Assembly: GCA_039602395.1 (NCBI GenBank)
Contig: JBCNJP010000003.1
Location: forward strand, 23,295,896 to 23,359,895
Direction of reading: 5' to 3'
DNA length: 64,000 bases
DNA from: Deinandra increscens subsp. villosa
Lineage: Eukaryota; Streptophyta; Magnoliopsida; Asterales; Asteraceae
Position 1 is the stretch's first letter. Every line of letters starts with the position of its first letter. The notes under the pieces are model-generated. The model was not told where the DNA came from. It made no database searches and saw only the letters and a list, made by a program, of their open reading frames with translations. Shown here in pieces: positions 9,045-18,673 of the stretch. A program made the position numbers and the translations under genes.

Positions 9045-12000
9045 ATGTCGGAGTTTCAAGCTTTTGTCGCTATGCAAAATGCGATGCAAACCATGCTGAA
9101 CTTTGATAATGAAATCGGAACAAGCCAGAAAGTTCCGAAGTTGTTGAAGTTGGAAGATTACCAAAATTGGAAGCAACGATTTTATGCTTACATAAGCATG
9201 AATGATATTGATTTGTGGATTCCGATTAAGAAGCTTTACCAACATCCAACTGATCAAAGAGATTTCAAAGAAGTTTATACTTTTGTTAATGCTGAAAGAA
9301 AATTATATGAGCTTGAAAAAAAAACTTTTGGTTATCTTACGATGGCATTACCCACTGAATTGTTACATCAATTTAGTACTTGCAAGAAATTAAAACAATT
9401 GTGGGATGCTTTATTAGTAAGGTGTGAAGGGAATGATCAATACAAGAAGAGTCGGAAGAAGGTGTTAAGTAAAGAGTTTGATAATTTTCAAAATTATGAA
9501 TCACGGCTCTTGTTTCAAGATTTTTGACATCTTATTAGTGAGTTGAAGATTGTTGGAATTGAAAAGACTGATGAAGAATTGAAAGAAAAGATAATGGAGG
9601 CTTTGCCAGAAAAATGGGAAAATTATGTTTTGCTGCTTATACATGATAAGGAGATCTCTACATTAACATTTCACGAGTTAACTGGTAAACTTCATGCTCG
9701 AGAAATGGAAATGTTGAATTCGAAGAAATCAACTGCTAAATTGCAAAATCCAGAGTTATATCATGGTGAAAATGCTGCAAGTCTGAATGCTAAAGCAAAA
9801 CCAAGTCTTAGTTCTGCACCATCTACTGCGTTCATTGGAAATGTTTGTGGAAGTTCAGATAATAATTCTTCAAAGGGTTGCAACTTTACCATTCCAAGTT
9901 TTACAAATCAAAATGTTTTCTTCTGCTGAAACAACGGATGATTGTGCTAGAATGATTGCTGCTTTAATTTCTTCATCTTTTGGATTGGTTATCAAAAATG
10001 TTGCTGATGCAAAAATAACTAGAGATGATCTTGATGAACTTGATGATGATCAATTAAATGTTACAAGTGTTCCAAGATTGGACATTTTGCTAGAGAATGT
10101 CAACAGGCACATGTTAACAAACCTGGTTTTACATCTAATACTGGTTCTCAACCATCATCAAGTAATTCAAACAAGACAACTTTAACGGTTCAGAATGATG
10201 GTGTTTATGATTGGGGCAAACATTTTGATACATCTGCTTTGATTGTCACACATGAGCAATATGAATATTATTATGATTCTAGTTGATATGAAGCTGTTAA
10301 AAATGAAAAGTTTGAATCTAAAATTGAAGGTTTGATGAAAAAAAAATGAATCTTTGAAGGAAGAAGTCAAAATGCTCATTGCTGAACTTCAATTGGTTAA
10401 AGTAGATTTGGAGATTTCAAAGAAAAATGAAAACGAGTTAGATTTGCAAAATGAATCTTTGATAAAGGAGGTCAAGTTGCTAAATGAGGTTTTGGAAATT
10501 TCTAAACAGAATAAGAAGGACGCTGAAGCAAAGAATGCAAAATTGAGTGAAGAAAAGAATGATTTGCTTCAAGAAGTTAAGAAATGGAAGGATGAAGCAG
10601 AAGATGTTGCTAATGATTTTCAAAATCCGTTTGATAAATCAAAAATCAAGCTTGATTTGCTTACAAAGAAATCTGAAGAGTATGTTGCTAAAATTGAAGC
10701 TTATCAAGTTGACATGAAATAGTTGTTGGATGAAAAACGAGAGTTGGTTAGTATCAATAAAGTTCACACTGCGAATCTAGAAATTAAAAAACGAAATGAG
10801 GATAAATTGAAGAAGGAATTGTTTGATGGGCTTGATAGTCTTCGCCTACAAAAATTTGAAACTCATAAGGTTGTAAAGAGATTGATAGCTACCTAGAAGG
10901 AGTTAGCTGAAGGTCAACTGAAAATTTCAGACTTGAAGATTCAAGTAATTGATGCCAATCGATTGTTGAATAATGTCACAAATTCTCAATCATTCACAAG
11001 TTTTTTAGCAAGCGATTCAAATTTTGAAAGAATGTTTGACGAAACAGCTTCACCCCCTGCAAGTATCAAAGAAGCTGTTAAAGAGGTGAAAGAAAATGTG
11101 GAAGATTATGATTATTCCAAGTTTACATCATCAAATTCAGAAGAAGAGAAGATTGTAAAGAAGAAGAAAAACAAGAAGGCTAAAAAGAAGAAGGGAAAGA
11201 AATCTGAAGTTCCTCCAATTTCAAAGTTTGTATCTGGCTCAACGTCAACAGAAAATGAGAAATCAGTTACATCTAGTGAGAAGATTCGATCTCAACCTGA
11301 TTTTGATGAGACGATATTCTATAATCAAAAGAATGTGAACAAAGTCAAAGCTGAGTTTTCTAGATTGGCGAAGAATTGGCATAGATCATTAAATTCTGAG
11401 GAAAAGATTTTTGGCAAGACTATTGATTTGGGTTTTAAGTCACAGAGTGCTAACGCTGAGGAGGTTCCAGCTTCAAAATCACAAAATTTGAAGAAAATCA
11501 AGCTAAAGCAAGTGAAGAAGGAGGTCTTCAAAGCTGAGAAGGTTCAAACCGAGCGGTTTTAAAAACTCAAGGGTTCTTAACAAATTTTCTCAGATAAAGA
11601 ATTTCCACTTCACTGCGTGGATGCTCAGAAGATTTCTGAAGTTTATGTGAAGGAGGATGTTTCAAAGATCAAGGAAAATCAACATGCAAAATTGTCTTCT
11701 GATGGTTCTTATTCTAAAAGCCCAACATCCAAATGGGTTAATGATCACAGACATCAGGTATATGATTCTTCTTTTGATCTTGATAGAAATCTTCATGTTG
11801 GTAAAACTATGCAGGCACCTAAAAGGTGGGACAAAGCTGATCGCTTATGCTATATTTGTCGCCAAAAAGGGCATATAGCAAAATATTGTCCAATTCCTAC
11901 TGATTCAAATCATAGAGCTCAAAAGGTCAAAGTTTTTGGTAAACCTGTCAAACCAAAGTTCTTTGATGAACAAGGCAGAGTTTTTGATGAAGTACGTTGA
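9045..12000 (+). pseudogene. gag: SIRE-type gag, multiply broken
   Basis: Gag begins at ATG 9045 with a UBN2-like domain (LKLEDYQNWKQRFYAYI, then TCKKLKQLWDALL). An in-frame TGA at 9525 interrupts it and the same frame reopens at 9543 (EEKIMEALPEKWENY-like). A frameshift near 9900-9930, stops near 10722 and 10893 and another near 11562 follow. The middle (10354-11562) encodes long lysine/glutamate-rich coiled coils, and the end (11617-12000) has one CCHC zinc knuckle (CYICRQKGHIAKYC). The length and coiled coils match the large gag of SIRE/Maximus elements and of the intact relative at 18674. Beyond that, no pol frame exists. Confidence 0.8.
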
Positions 12001-13997
12001 GCCAACATTCTTTCTAAAACAAAAACATTTTGTTCCCATTTTTCAAAAGGTTCAAAATGTAGGTTCTTTATCGCAGTCATCTGTGACAAATTCATCAAAA
12101 ACTGAATTGCCAAAACAACAACAACTCTAGAAACCTAAGTTGGTTTTAAAGCAAAACCAGGACACTGGTCGACAGAAGTATTCGCTTCGGGTCAAGTTAA
12201 AAAATAATGAGTTTGACCAGTTTGCAGGTACTTCTAGAACACCAATCGGTGATTGCAAAATTGTTGATTGAGAAGTATTCTGCTTAACTTAAATTTCATG
12301 ATATATCTTTCTAACCTGAAAGTTTTCTGAAACTTTAAACAAAAAGGTATCCGTGTTGATTGGTCAATTTTCTTTCTTTACTTTTTGTTTGTAGTTTAGG
12401 GGGAGCAAACTGACAAAAACCAAAAATAGTGTCTTGTTTTTATAAAATGAAAAATCCAAAAATAGAGTTTTTCATTTTAAGGGGAAGAATTGCATGTAAG
12501 GGGGAGAAATTATGAAAATGCATGTTATGGGAAGATGGTGAATACATGCAAAATATATAGTGAAGGTGAATACATGCAAACTATATAAAATTTTGAGAAA
12601 TTGATCATTGGAAAATGATGATACATTGGCTTACGTATCTGACTCATGGATAGAGTAGATGAAAGAGTCATAAGATCGTTGTTTGATATGCTTGGTAGAT
12701 TCGGCAAATCAAAAAGTATTCAAATATGATATACACAAAATACTAATGCTTGACCATGTGGATAACATCTTGAAGCGTATTTCATGACAAAAATAGAAAA
12801 ATAAGTGTGAAAAACGGATAACATCTTGAAGCGTATTTCATGACAAAAATAGAAAAATAAGTGTGAAAAATAAAATGAGAAGTCACTGTGTATACATGTG
12901 TTCATTTTGCAAAGATTTAAACTTGTTTGATTTTCTTTATTTTTTCAAACGATCGGACTTTCTCTGCGTATCGAAAGATCGACCTGATTGTTGTTCGTTT
13001 GACGTTCTGCTTTATTTTCTCTGGTGGTTCGTATAACTCATCAGACTTTCTCTGTGTGTACGAGAGTACCGACCTGATTGTTGTTGAGTTATACAATTTC
13101 AACTTGTTTTATTTTCTTATTTTGTTAAATGTGATGCCTTATCTGCGTCTCGAAAGATCGACCTTAAGGTAGACGATTTAACGTTCTTATTTGTTTTTGC
13201 ATGGAACACAGTTGACGATATTATGAAAAATGTTATGCTCTATGAAAAATCATAAGTTTAATCACACACAAGAAAAAGGATAAAGAAAATGTCCAAATAT
13301 GTCTGACAGTGTGGGATACACTGGTCAAAACAAATCTAATCAATACCTTAACATATCCAAATGTTATGAGTATGATTTTGTCTGACTTTAAGATGGACAA
13401 ATTATACCAGCAAGCAAGACTTATGTTCTTCGATTAGTTGAAATTGAAGTGTAGTTCACTGCATCATGACCAATATGATCTCGTATAGTGATCTTTCTCA
13501 TACCAAAAATAGAGTTTGATTCTGTATTGTAATTTCAGTTTATTTCAGAAAAGTACAAAAAGATTTTCGGAGTGTTTTAGTATAAGTTTGAAAAATCAAA
13601 AAGATTTTAGGTTTGTTTTGATATAAACTTTTTGAAAGCTAAAAAGATTTTGTTTCTATTTTATTCCCGATCTGATCAACATGTGATACAACTCAAATTT
13701 TGAAATTCATATATTGGAGTCTCAAAGAGACATTTTGCACCGAGATTATTTAAATTTTGAACAGGTTGCTAAAGTAAAAGATATCACAACTTCATGTCTT
13801 CTGAAGCCGCTGATAGAGACAGAGATACACCAGACGTTGTCAAGTATTCAAGATCAAACTATGATCAAGTTGAGGAAGAGTTTGTTCCAAGATTTATTTC
13901 ATTGGACGAACGGATTATGCACTTAAGGGGGAGTTTGATTGAAGATACATAAGTTATATTTTGTGAAAGATACTACACACGACGACGGGGAGTTTGT
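12001..13997 (+). other. 3' spacer of gag-only Copia
   Basis: No gene is seen except short chance ORFs. Purine-rich tracts (TAGGGGGAGC near 12397, AAGGGGAAG near 12480, GTAAGGGGGAG near 12498, TTAAGGGGGAG near 13924) precede the 3' LTR. Two near-identical 60-bp units repeat at about 12760-12810 and 12816-12867 (GGATAACATCTTGAAGCG). Three hairpins of a shared design lie at 12945-13182. Confidence 0.7.
12945..13182 (+). ncRNA. Three tandem structured hairpins (candidate RNA motif)
   Basis: Three successive units share the core CTCTGCGT...CGACCTGAT. Outer arms differ in sequence but pair perfectly within each unit: TCAAACGA (12945) with TCGTTTGA (12995), GTATAACTCA (13031) with TGAGTTATAC (13085), GTTAAAT (13124) with ATTTAAC (13176). 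An apical stem between the conserved strands also varies with pairing kept: ATC-GAAA-GAT, GTAC-GAGA-GTAC and TC-GAAA-GA, the first three loops being GNRA-like. An equivalent unit occurs in the other SIRE-type element at 25731-25789. Role is unknown; packaging, translation or 3'-end control are guesses. Confidence 0.55.
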
Positions 13998-14349
13998 TGA
14001 TACATAATCTGTGCGTCGTGTGAAGTATCAAGTCAAGACAATATGAAGATCACGAAGAAGGTTTGTTGCCAGCCGAACTTGGTCCGAACCTGAGGTTCGG
14101 ATCAGGCGAACCTCAAGTTCGCCTGGGGTTTGGCCAATCGACTATATATAGGAGTTTGTGCTTTGTAATCAAGAACTGAGTGAGCTAGATCAGATCTTAA
14201 GTGTGTGTTTTTCATGGTGTTTCTCTAAGTCAGTTTCTCTGTGTTTTTGAGTTGTAATTGTTCGTTTGATCAATAAAACAACTCTTAATTACGTGTTTCG
14301 TATCCGATATAGCTAGATCAGTAGACGGTCTGATGCTCACGCATTTTCA
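13998..14349 (+). repeat. 3' LTR of gag-only Copia
   Basis: 352 bp, TGATACATAATC...GCATTTTCA. It carries about 30 bp (around 14200-14228) absent from the 5' LTR and several substitutions. ATAAT follows at 14350-14354. Confidence 0.85.
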
Positions 14350-14597
14350 ATAATCCCGAGACCAACGCAAACTGCCTCAGGGTGTACTCAAACTGGTTAA
14401 CCATCCTGAACAAGCGCCTCCACGGACCCTGTCCAACATATGACTTATATCTCTCCATACCCTCACACCGAGTCATAAATCTCTCATCTAAAAAAAAGGT
14501 GACCCTATTGACAATGCCCTACGTTTGCCTAATTTTCTATACTTGAGAGAATCCTGGTCAAACTGCAGCCACTCGTGATCCTGAATGCCGACCATAA
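14350..14597 (-). pseudogene. ORF1-like plant transposon protein, N-terminal part
   Basis: On the minus strand a reading starts at ATG about 14597 (MVGIQDHEWLQFDQDSL) and runs to the Copia insertion point, where it lines up with the frame resuming at 8189. A run of eight A (14490-14497; eight T on the coding strand) causes a one-base frameshift: the downstream frame is open only if the run is one base longer or two shorter. The segment next to the insertion (FEYTLRQFALVSGLY) resembles the conserved 'FAxxxGLYT' region of ATHILA ORF1-like proteins. The frameshift and the insertion both kill it. Confidence 0.5.
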
Positions 14598-15328
14598 TAG
14601 CTAAGAAATACCCAACAAACAACACTAAATAAATCAATCTGTTTCCTAAAAAAAATTGTTGCAGATTTAAAAAAAATGATTAACAATACGTTGCGTATTG
14701 TAAAAAATGCAGCGTATTGTTCTTCATTTTTTTTTGAATCTGCAACAGTTTTCAGCCTGGTTTAACAGTCATTGAATCTGCTGGAAAACAGATGAACAAT
14801 ACGCTGCATATTTAGGGTAAAATCAAAATTAAACAAATTAGAATTCGATAAACATGTTAGTTGTTAACAATGGGGTAGAATTGAAAGAAAAGATATCGTT
14901 TTTTGAAGATTTGCAGACGGAATCACAGATGGATGAATGAGAGAAAAGTTGTGTTTTTTTGGTGGTGGTTGTGAAGTGTTGAAGCCGGCTGCGTTTAAGG
15001 ATACGCAGATCCTTATACGCAACGTATGCTACTATACGCTGCGTATAGGGTTTTTTTGCTTTTTTTTTTGTAGTTTTTAATTGTTTCTAAGATAAAACTC
15101 TGATTCAAATAAAAAATAAAAACTTAAAAATAAAAAATATCAAAGTCTGATTCAACTCTTATTCAAAATAAACAACGATACTGGTATTATTGATCACACA
15201 TTACAAACTTAAAAATACATAAAACAATCGAAACACACATTGAAAACCTAAATTTTCTAAACAAACGCATCGTGACCTTTTAGAAAGTCCCAAACCGGAA
15301 TAATATCAAAGTCTTTTCCGGTGGTTTG
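14598..15328. promoter_or_regulatory. Leader/intergenic region with palindromic TACGCTGCGTA motifs
   Basis: No gene is seen. Copies of an imperfect palindrome occur at 14684-14700, 14705-14718, 14797-14812, 15015-15027 and 15034-15046. On the minus strand 14860-15000 reads like a plant 5' leader (C/A-rich, CACCACCAAAAA) ahead of the ORF1-like gene. The same motif recurs near the Myb-like, PB1-like and Ulp1-like ORFs, which suggests common ancestry of these regions. Confidence 0.5.
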
Positions 15329-15613
15329 TCAGTATGCTTGGAGTTCCTCGACCATCACGTTTTCAGCTTGTTTTGTGACGGCTTCATTGTAGTGAGTATG
15401 GAACGTTGATATTTTCCTCAGTATCTCGTTCCATTTTAAATTACACGCTAGACTTTCTTGGTATGGGTCATAACCCATTAGAACGTGAAATTTGGCAACA
15501 ATATTTGGCCAAAAACTAAAGATGGTAGCCTGAGGGTTGCGCTTGAAGTAGTTGGGAAAAGTCTCCCACCAAGCTTCAGCCAACTTGAGTTTTTCTTCGG
15601 AGTTCCATGCCAT
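15329..15613 (-). CDS. Myb/SANT-like protein, short
   Basis: The 94-aa ORF starts MAWNSEEKLKLAEAWWETF and contains FWPNIVAKFHVLMGYDPY, then LKWNEILRKISTFHTHYNEA. The order 'W-x-x-E-E ... L-x-x-A-W', a second helix with FW, and 'KWN-x-I-x-x-K-x-x-x-F-x-x-x-Y' fits the Myb/SANT-like, NAM-associated proteins that accompany PIF/Harbinger transposons and are widespread in plants (family knowledge). The ORF is complete but shorter than those proteins, which usually have a C-terminal region. It lies between the transposase-OTU gene and the ORF1-like gene on the same strand, with TACGCAGCGTA motifs upstream (15714-15728). DNA binding is inferred only. Confidence 0.5.
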   Translation of the reverse strand: MAWNSEEKLKLAEAWWETFPNYFKRNPQATIFSFWPNIVAKFHVLMGYDPYQESLACNLKWNEILRKISTFHTHYNEAVTKQAENVMVEELQAY

Positions 15614-16003
15614 ATTGAAAAAAAATTATTTAGAGAGGGTGAGATTGGAAGAAAGGTTAAAGATTATAGGGGAAATGGAGGGGGATTTATAGCATGTAGA
15701 TTTTCTGGTTTGTCATATGCAGCGTATGTAATTTTAATTTTTTTTTTGTTTTAATAACTTTTTTGTGCAATATAAGTTCATAAAAACCTTCTGTGAATTT
15801 TTTAGATTTTTTAAAAATACATCAATTTTTTTCCAATCTAAAATATGCTATATTAGCTAGGTGTTTGAGTGTTCTGTAAAAAAAAATTTATAATTTTTGT
15901 AAATAATGTTTGTGGGTTGTTGGTGGCCTATTGATGAAAATTACATCACCCTCCATGAGTTATACACATTGAAATCCTTTTCTATAAACATGTCGACTAA
16001 ATA
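15614..16003. other. A+T-rich spacer
   Basis: No gene is seen. One CATATGCAGCGTATG motif lies at 15714-15728, about 100 bp upstream of the minus-strand Myb-like ORF. Confidence 0.5.
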
Positions 16004-17157
16004 TTAATTTTTCGGATCAAGATCAAGGTCTACATAACCGGGCACACCTTTGTTGGCTTGAACGTGACTAAGGAAGCTGTCTAGCTGTTGTTTATATACT
16101 TCAACCCATTATGCAACTTCTTCAGTTAGGTGACCACGCCAATGCGGATCAGCGTATGGCCATGGAACGTCCACCTGTAATTTGATATTAAGGAAATTAT
16201 TTCCGCAAACGTTTACTAGCGATATCACTCGAGAATTGGTTGTTGGACCAGAATCAATCGGGAAGAAGGTATTGTTCATGTTAAGTGAAATGTTGTGGAC
16301 AATACAATTGAACATTTTTGCAATTAGAAGACCCGTTTCTGGCATAAGCATCCAGCATTTCCATGAAGCATTTCCAGTCTTAAACTAATTAAGGCTATCG
16401 CGTAGTTCCCTGTACTGGTCTATGAAGTCTTCGGAGTCCGTATTACCGTTGTAATCGTTACCGTTGTATACATTTGTCCACAATTCTCTATTTTGATCCA
16501 GTTCCTTTAACAGTTCTTCCCGAACCATTGTCCATAGGCCTTCATATAATCCTAGACCTACGACAACCACACGAAATCCACAGTTACCGGCACTGTCTAC
16601 ATTTGTTAGCTTTTTTATGTGATGCCTCTTTATGTATGTTGGTATATATTTTCCGTATATCTGGTGATTGTAATCGCTAAGGTCTGGTGTATCTGTATTT
16701 ACTATTTTTTTTTCTTTTTTTGGTGGGGTTATTTTTTTTTTGGGAGCTTTGGCCCGGTCTACAGTTTTCTGTGACCTGACATACGAACTATATCGTGGCG
16801 GCTCCATATTGGATTTTGTCGGACTGGTATACGAACTATGCTTGGCTTGTTCCTGAGCCCTCTGTTCATCCTTCTCTTCTTTAACTTTTGTGGTTGGGCG
16901 ATCACATGTATTTAATCTAACTTCGGACTCCTTGTATTTTGTTTTGCACGTAGTTCTGTTCCAAAAGTTCGTTACTTTATCGAACGCACTCTTTTGGGCA
17001 TGTTTTGGTTGGGTCTTTGCGTATTCTTTAGATTCATATTTAAACTGATCCAACCCTTCGTCCAGGTCAAAATCGTCAACTTTTCCTGGATACGCCGGTT
17101 TATCATGATTCAGCTTCCGCCAAAATGGATCGATATCTTCCAAAGGCATTATGTAAT

Positions 17158-17240
17158 CTGAAATAAAAAACAAATTAGAAAATATTCCATCATATTAATT
17201 AAATAAGACTATCATAAAATGGTTCTATACTTTCACACAC
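17158..17240 (-). other. Intron in the transposase-OTU gene
   Basis: On the minus strand the donor is CCAG/GTGTGTG and the acceptor TTTATTTCAG/ATTAC. Removing 83 nt keeps the reading frame from the SWIM region into the linker before the OTU domain. Confidence 0.75.
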
Positions 17241-17777
17241 CTGGAATATCTAACACTTTTTCAAGACGACAAGCGCATGGGATGCCACAACTGGTGTATA
17301 GTTCATGACCGCAGGAAAAATTGTGCATCTTGAGTACTCTATGCAGCCTCTCGATCTCTTTGTATAACAGGTCTAGGCATTTAATAGACACCCGACCCCT
17401 TATACGGTTAAACAAATGAATATTCGCATGTATGAGCCATCGTCTTTATTCTACAAGTGACTAATTTATCTTTTAGCTCACCTAACTGCAGCTGTTGCGC
17501 TTGTTCAACAAACTCAACTAATTGATCTAGCGTTGCCTTTCTGTTTCGAAGATGTGATTTCAGGGCATGGTGCTCGCTCTCGGCCCTGTTCGTTGTGTTT
17601 TCACCATAATTACGACGTGAACTAGTCCAGCAAGTTACAAACCGGAACCTGTAGGTGGTTAACCAGTAGTCATTCAGATATTTCAAACAGTCTGAAAAAA
17701 CAGCGACAATTATTATTTATTATAAATAGAAAATAAATATTTTAATAAAATATATAATAAGGCTACATACCGAGTCG

Positions 17778-17782
17778 GTCAA
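17778..17782. repeat. Target duplication GTCAA
   Basis: GTCAA here and at 30361-30365 flanks the SIRE-type element exactly. Confidence 0.95.
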
Positions 17783-18168
17783 TGTAGGGCTATATTTAGT
17801 AAGGCATGAACATTAGTTGGGCTTTTGTTATTGGGCTTAGTCTAGTTTAATTTATAGGCCATGTGGGCCATTTTAGTGTTTATGATTGGGCTAGACTTGT
17901 GTTTATGATTGGCCCAAGCTCATGTATGAGGTGGTATAAATACCACCTCATTGTAACCGATTATGCAAGCTTTTCTAATACTATTTACGATTTTGTGCTC
18001 ATTCTAGTTTACGATCAGCTTCATTCAAGTGGTGTTCATCATTCAAGATTCAATCTTTCACTTAGATTGTCTCTATTTCTTCTACTTGTTTCTTGGATCA
18101 ATCGTGTTTGAGGATTCCGCACTCATTCACGATCAAATATCGTGTTCTTGGTTGATTTCGGACCTACA
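17783..18168 (+). repeat. 5' LTR of SIRE-type element
   Basis: 386 bp, TG...CA. A TATA-like GGTATAAATACC lies near 17932-17943 within a short palindrome GAGGTGGTATAAATACCACCTC. It is almost identical to 29973-30360; the ORFs in it occur in both LTRs and are not genes. Confidence 0.93.
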
Positions 18169-18170
18169 AT

Positions 18171-18182
18171 TGGTATCAGAGC
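18171..18182 (+). promoter_or_regulatory. Primer-binding site, initiator-Met tRNA type
   Basis: TGGTATCAGAGC two bases after the 5' LTR. Confidence 0.93.
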
Positions 18183-18673
18183 CAAGAATCTTCGATTCGA
18201 GGCTCTCACGATATTGATTCAAGTGTTTTTCTGGGTTTTTGTTCAAGATTTTGAAGTTTCGAGAGTGTTTTTGGGTGTTTACGACCTTTGCTGCTGCTGT
18301 CCTTCGAGATTTCTGGGTTTTAAGAGTGTTTACGATCTGTTCTCTTTGAATATTGCCTGTTTACGACTGGGAGTTTCGGTGTTCACGATTGTACTTGTGT
18401 TTACGAGTTTGCAAAGTCGTAAAAGGGTGTTTACGACTATTGTTCGAATCGGAATTAGGCGTTTACGACTTCTGGCAGTCGTAATCATATAATCGTAATC
18501 GGAGTTTACGATTATTAAAGGCGGTTTGTGTTTACGAGTGCCACGTGTTATCGCAAACTGTGTTCCCGATCGTAATCGAGCTGTTTGGATCGTAATCAGG
18601 GTGTGTTGGATCGTAATCAAGTGATTGTTTGGATCGTTTGGACTTTAGGTTTAAGTTTTCCCAAGCTATTGAA
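18183..18673 (+). promoter_or_regulatory. gag leader with repeated GTTTACGA motif
   Basis: Between primer site and gag ATG the word GTTTACGA (followed by C, T or G) occurs about eight times (near 18277, 18326, 18358, 18399, 18429, 18459, 18501 and 18529), and GGATCGTAATC about three times. It recurs as a cluster upstream of the env-like ORF (26780-27060) and singly in the LTRs. The role is unknown; RNA packaging or protein binding is possible. Confidence 0.6.

Larger units (their letters stand above)
8198..14349 (+). mobile_element. Pol-less, gag-only SIRE-type Copia element
   Basis: The element has two LTRs starting TGATACATAA and ending GCATTTTCA, a primer-binding site right after the left LTR, a gag-like coding region with a zinc knuckle, and a long 3' spacer with purine-rich GGGGGAG tracts. 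Protease, integrase, reverse transcriptase and RNase H are entirely missing: gag ends near 12000 and spacer-type sequence begins by about 12370. It is flanked by ATAAT and splits a minus-strand ORF1-like gene. LTR differences (length 322 versus 352 bp, many substitutions) make it an older insertion. It fits the TR-GAG class, which moves only with proteins from autonomous relatives (family knowledge). Confidence 0.8.
16004..17782 (-). pseudogene. MULE transposase C-terminus fused to OTU domain
   Basis: Minus-strand order: transposase C-terminus (TNRAESEHHALKSHLRNRK, 17690-17408), a SWIM-type zinc-finger remnant (SCGHELYTSCGIPCACRL), then a basic linker, then an OTU protease-like domain (VDSAGNCGFRVVVVGLGLYE). 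A GT-AG intron of 83 nt (17158-17240) joins the two parts in frame. The OTU Cys motif GNCGFR is kept, but where related domains have NHF the sequence reads CGNNFLNIKL, so the catalytic His appears replaced by Asn. Defects: a frameshift near 17420, in-frame stops at 16385 and about 16109, and the SIRE insertion at 17782/30361 that removes the N-terminal half. Normally such proteins catalyse MULE cut-and-paste transposition; the OTU part's role is unknown. Confidence 0.75.

Noticed and set aside
17863..18217. ORFs in the SIRE 5' LTR and leader
   Set aside because: The same reading occurs in the 3' LTR (30053-30301) and no domain is visible.
18629..18673. Upstream start for SIRE gag at 18629
   Set aside because: The codon is TTG; the first ATG in frame is 18674.
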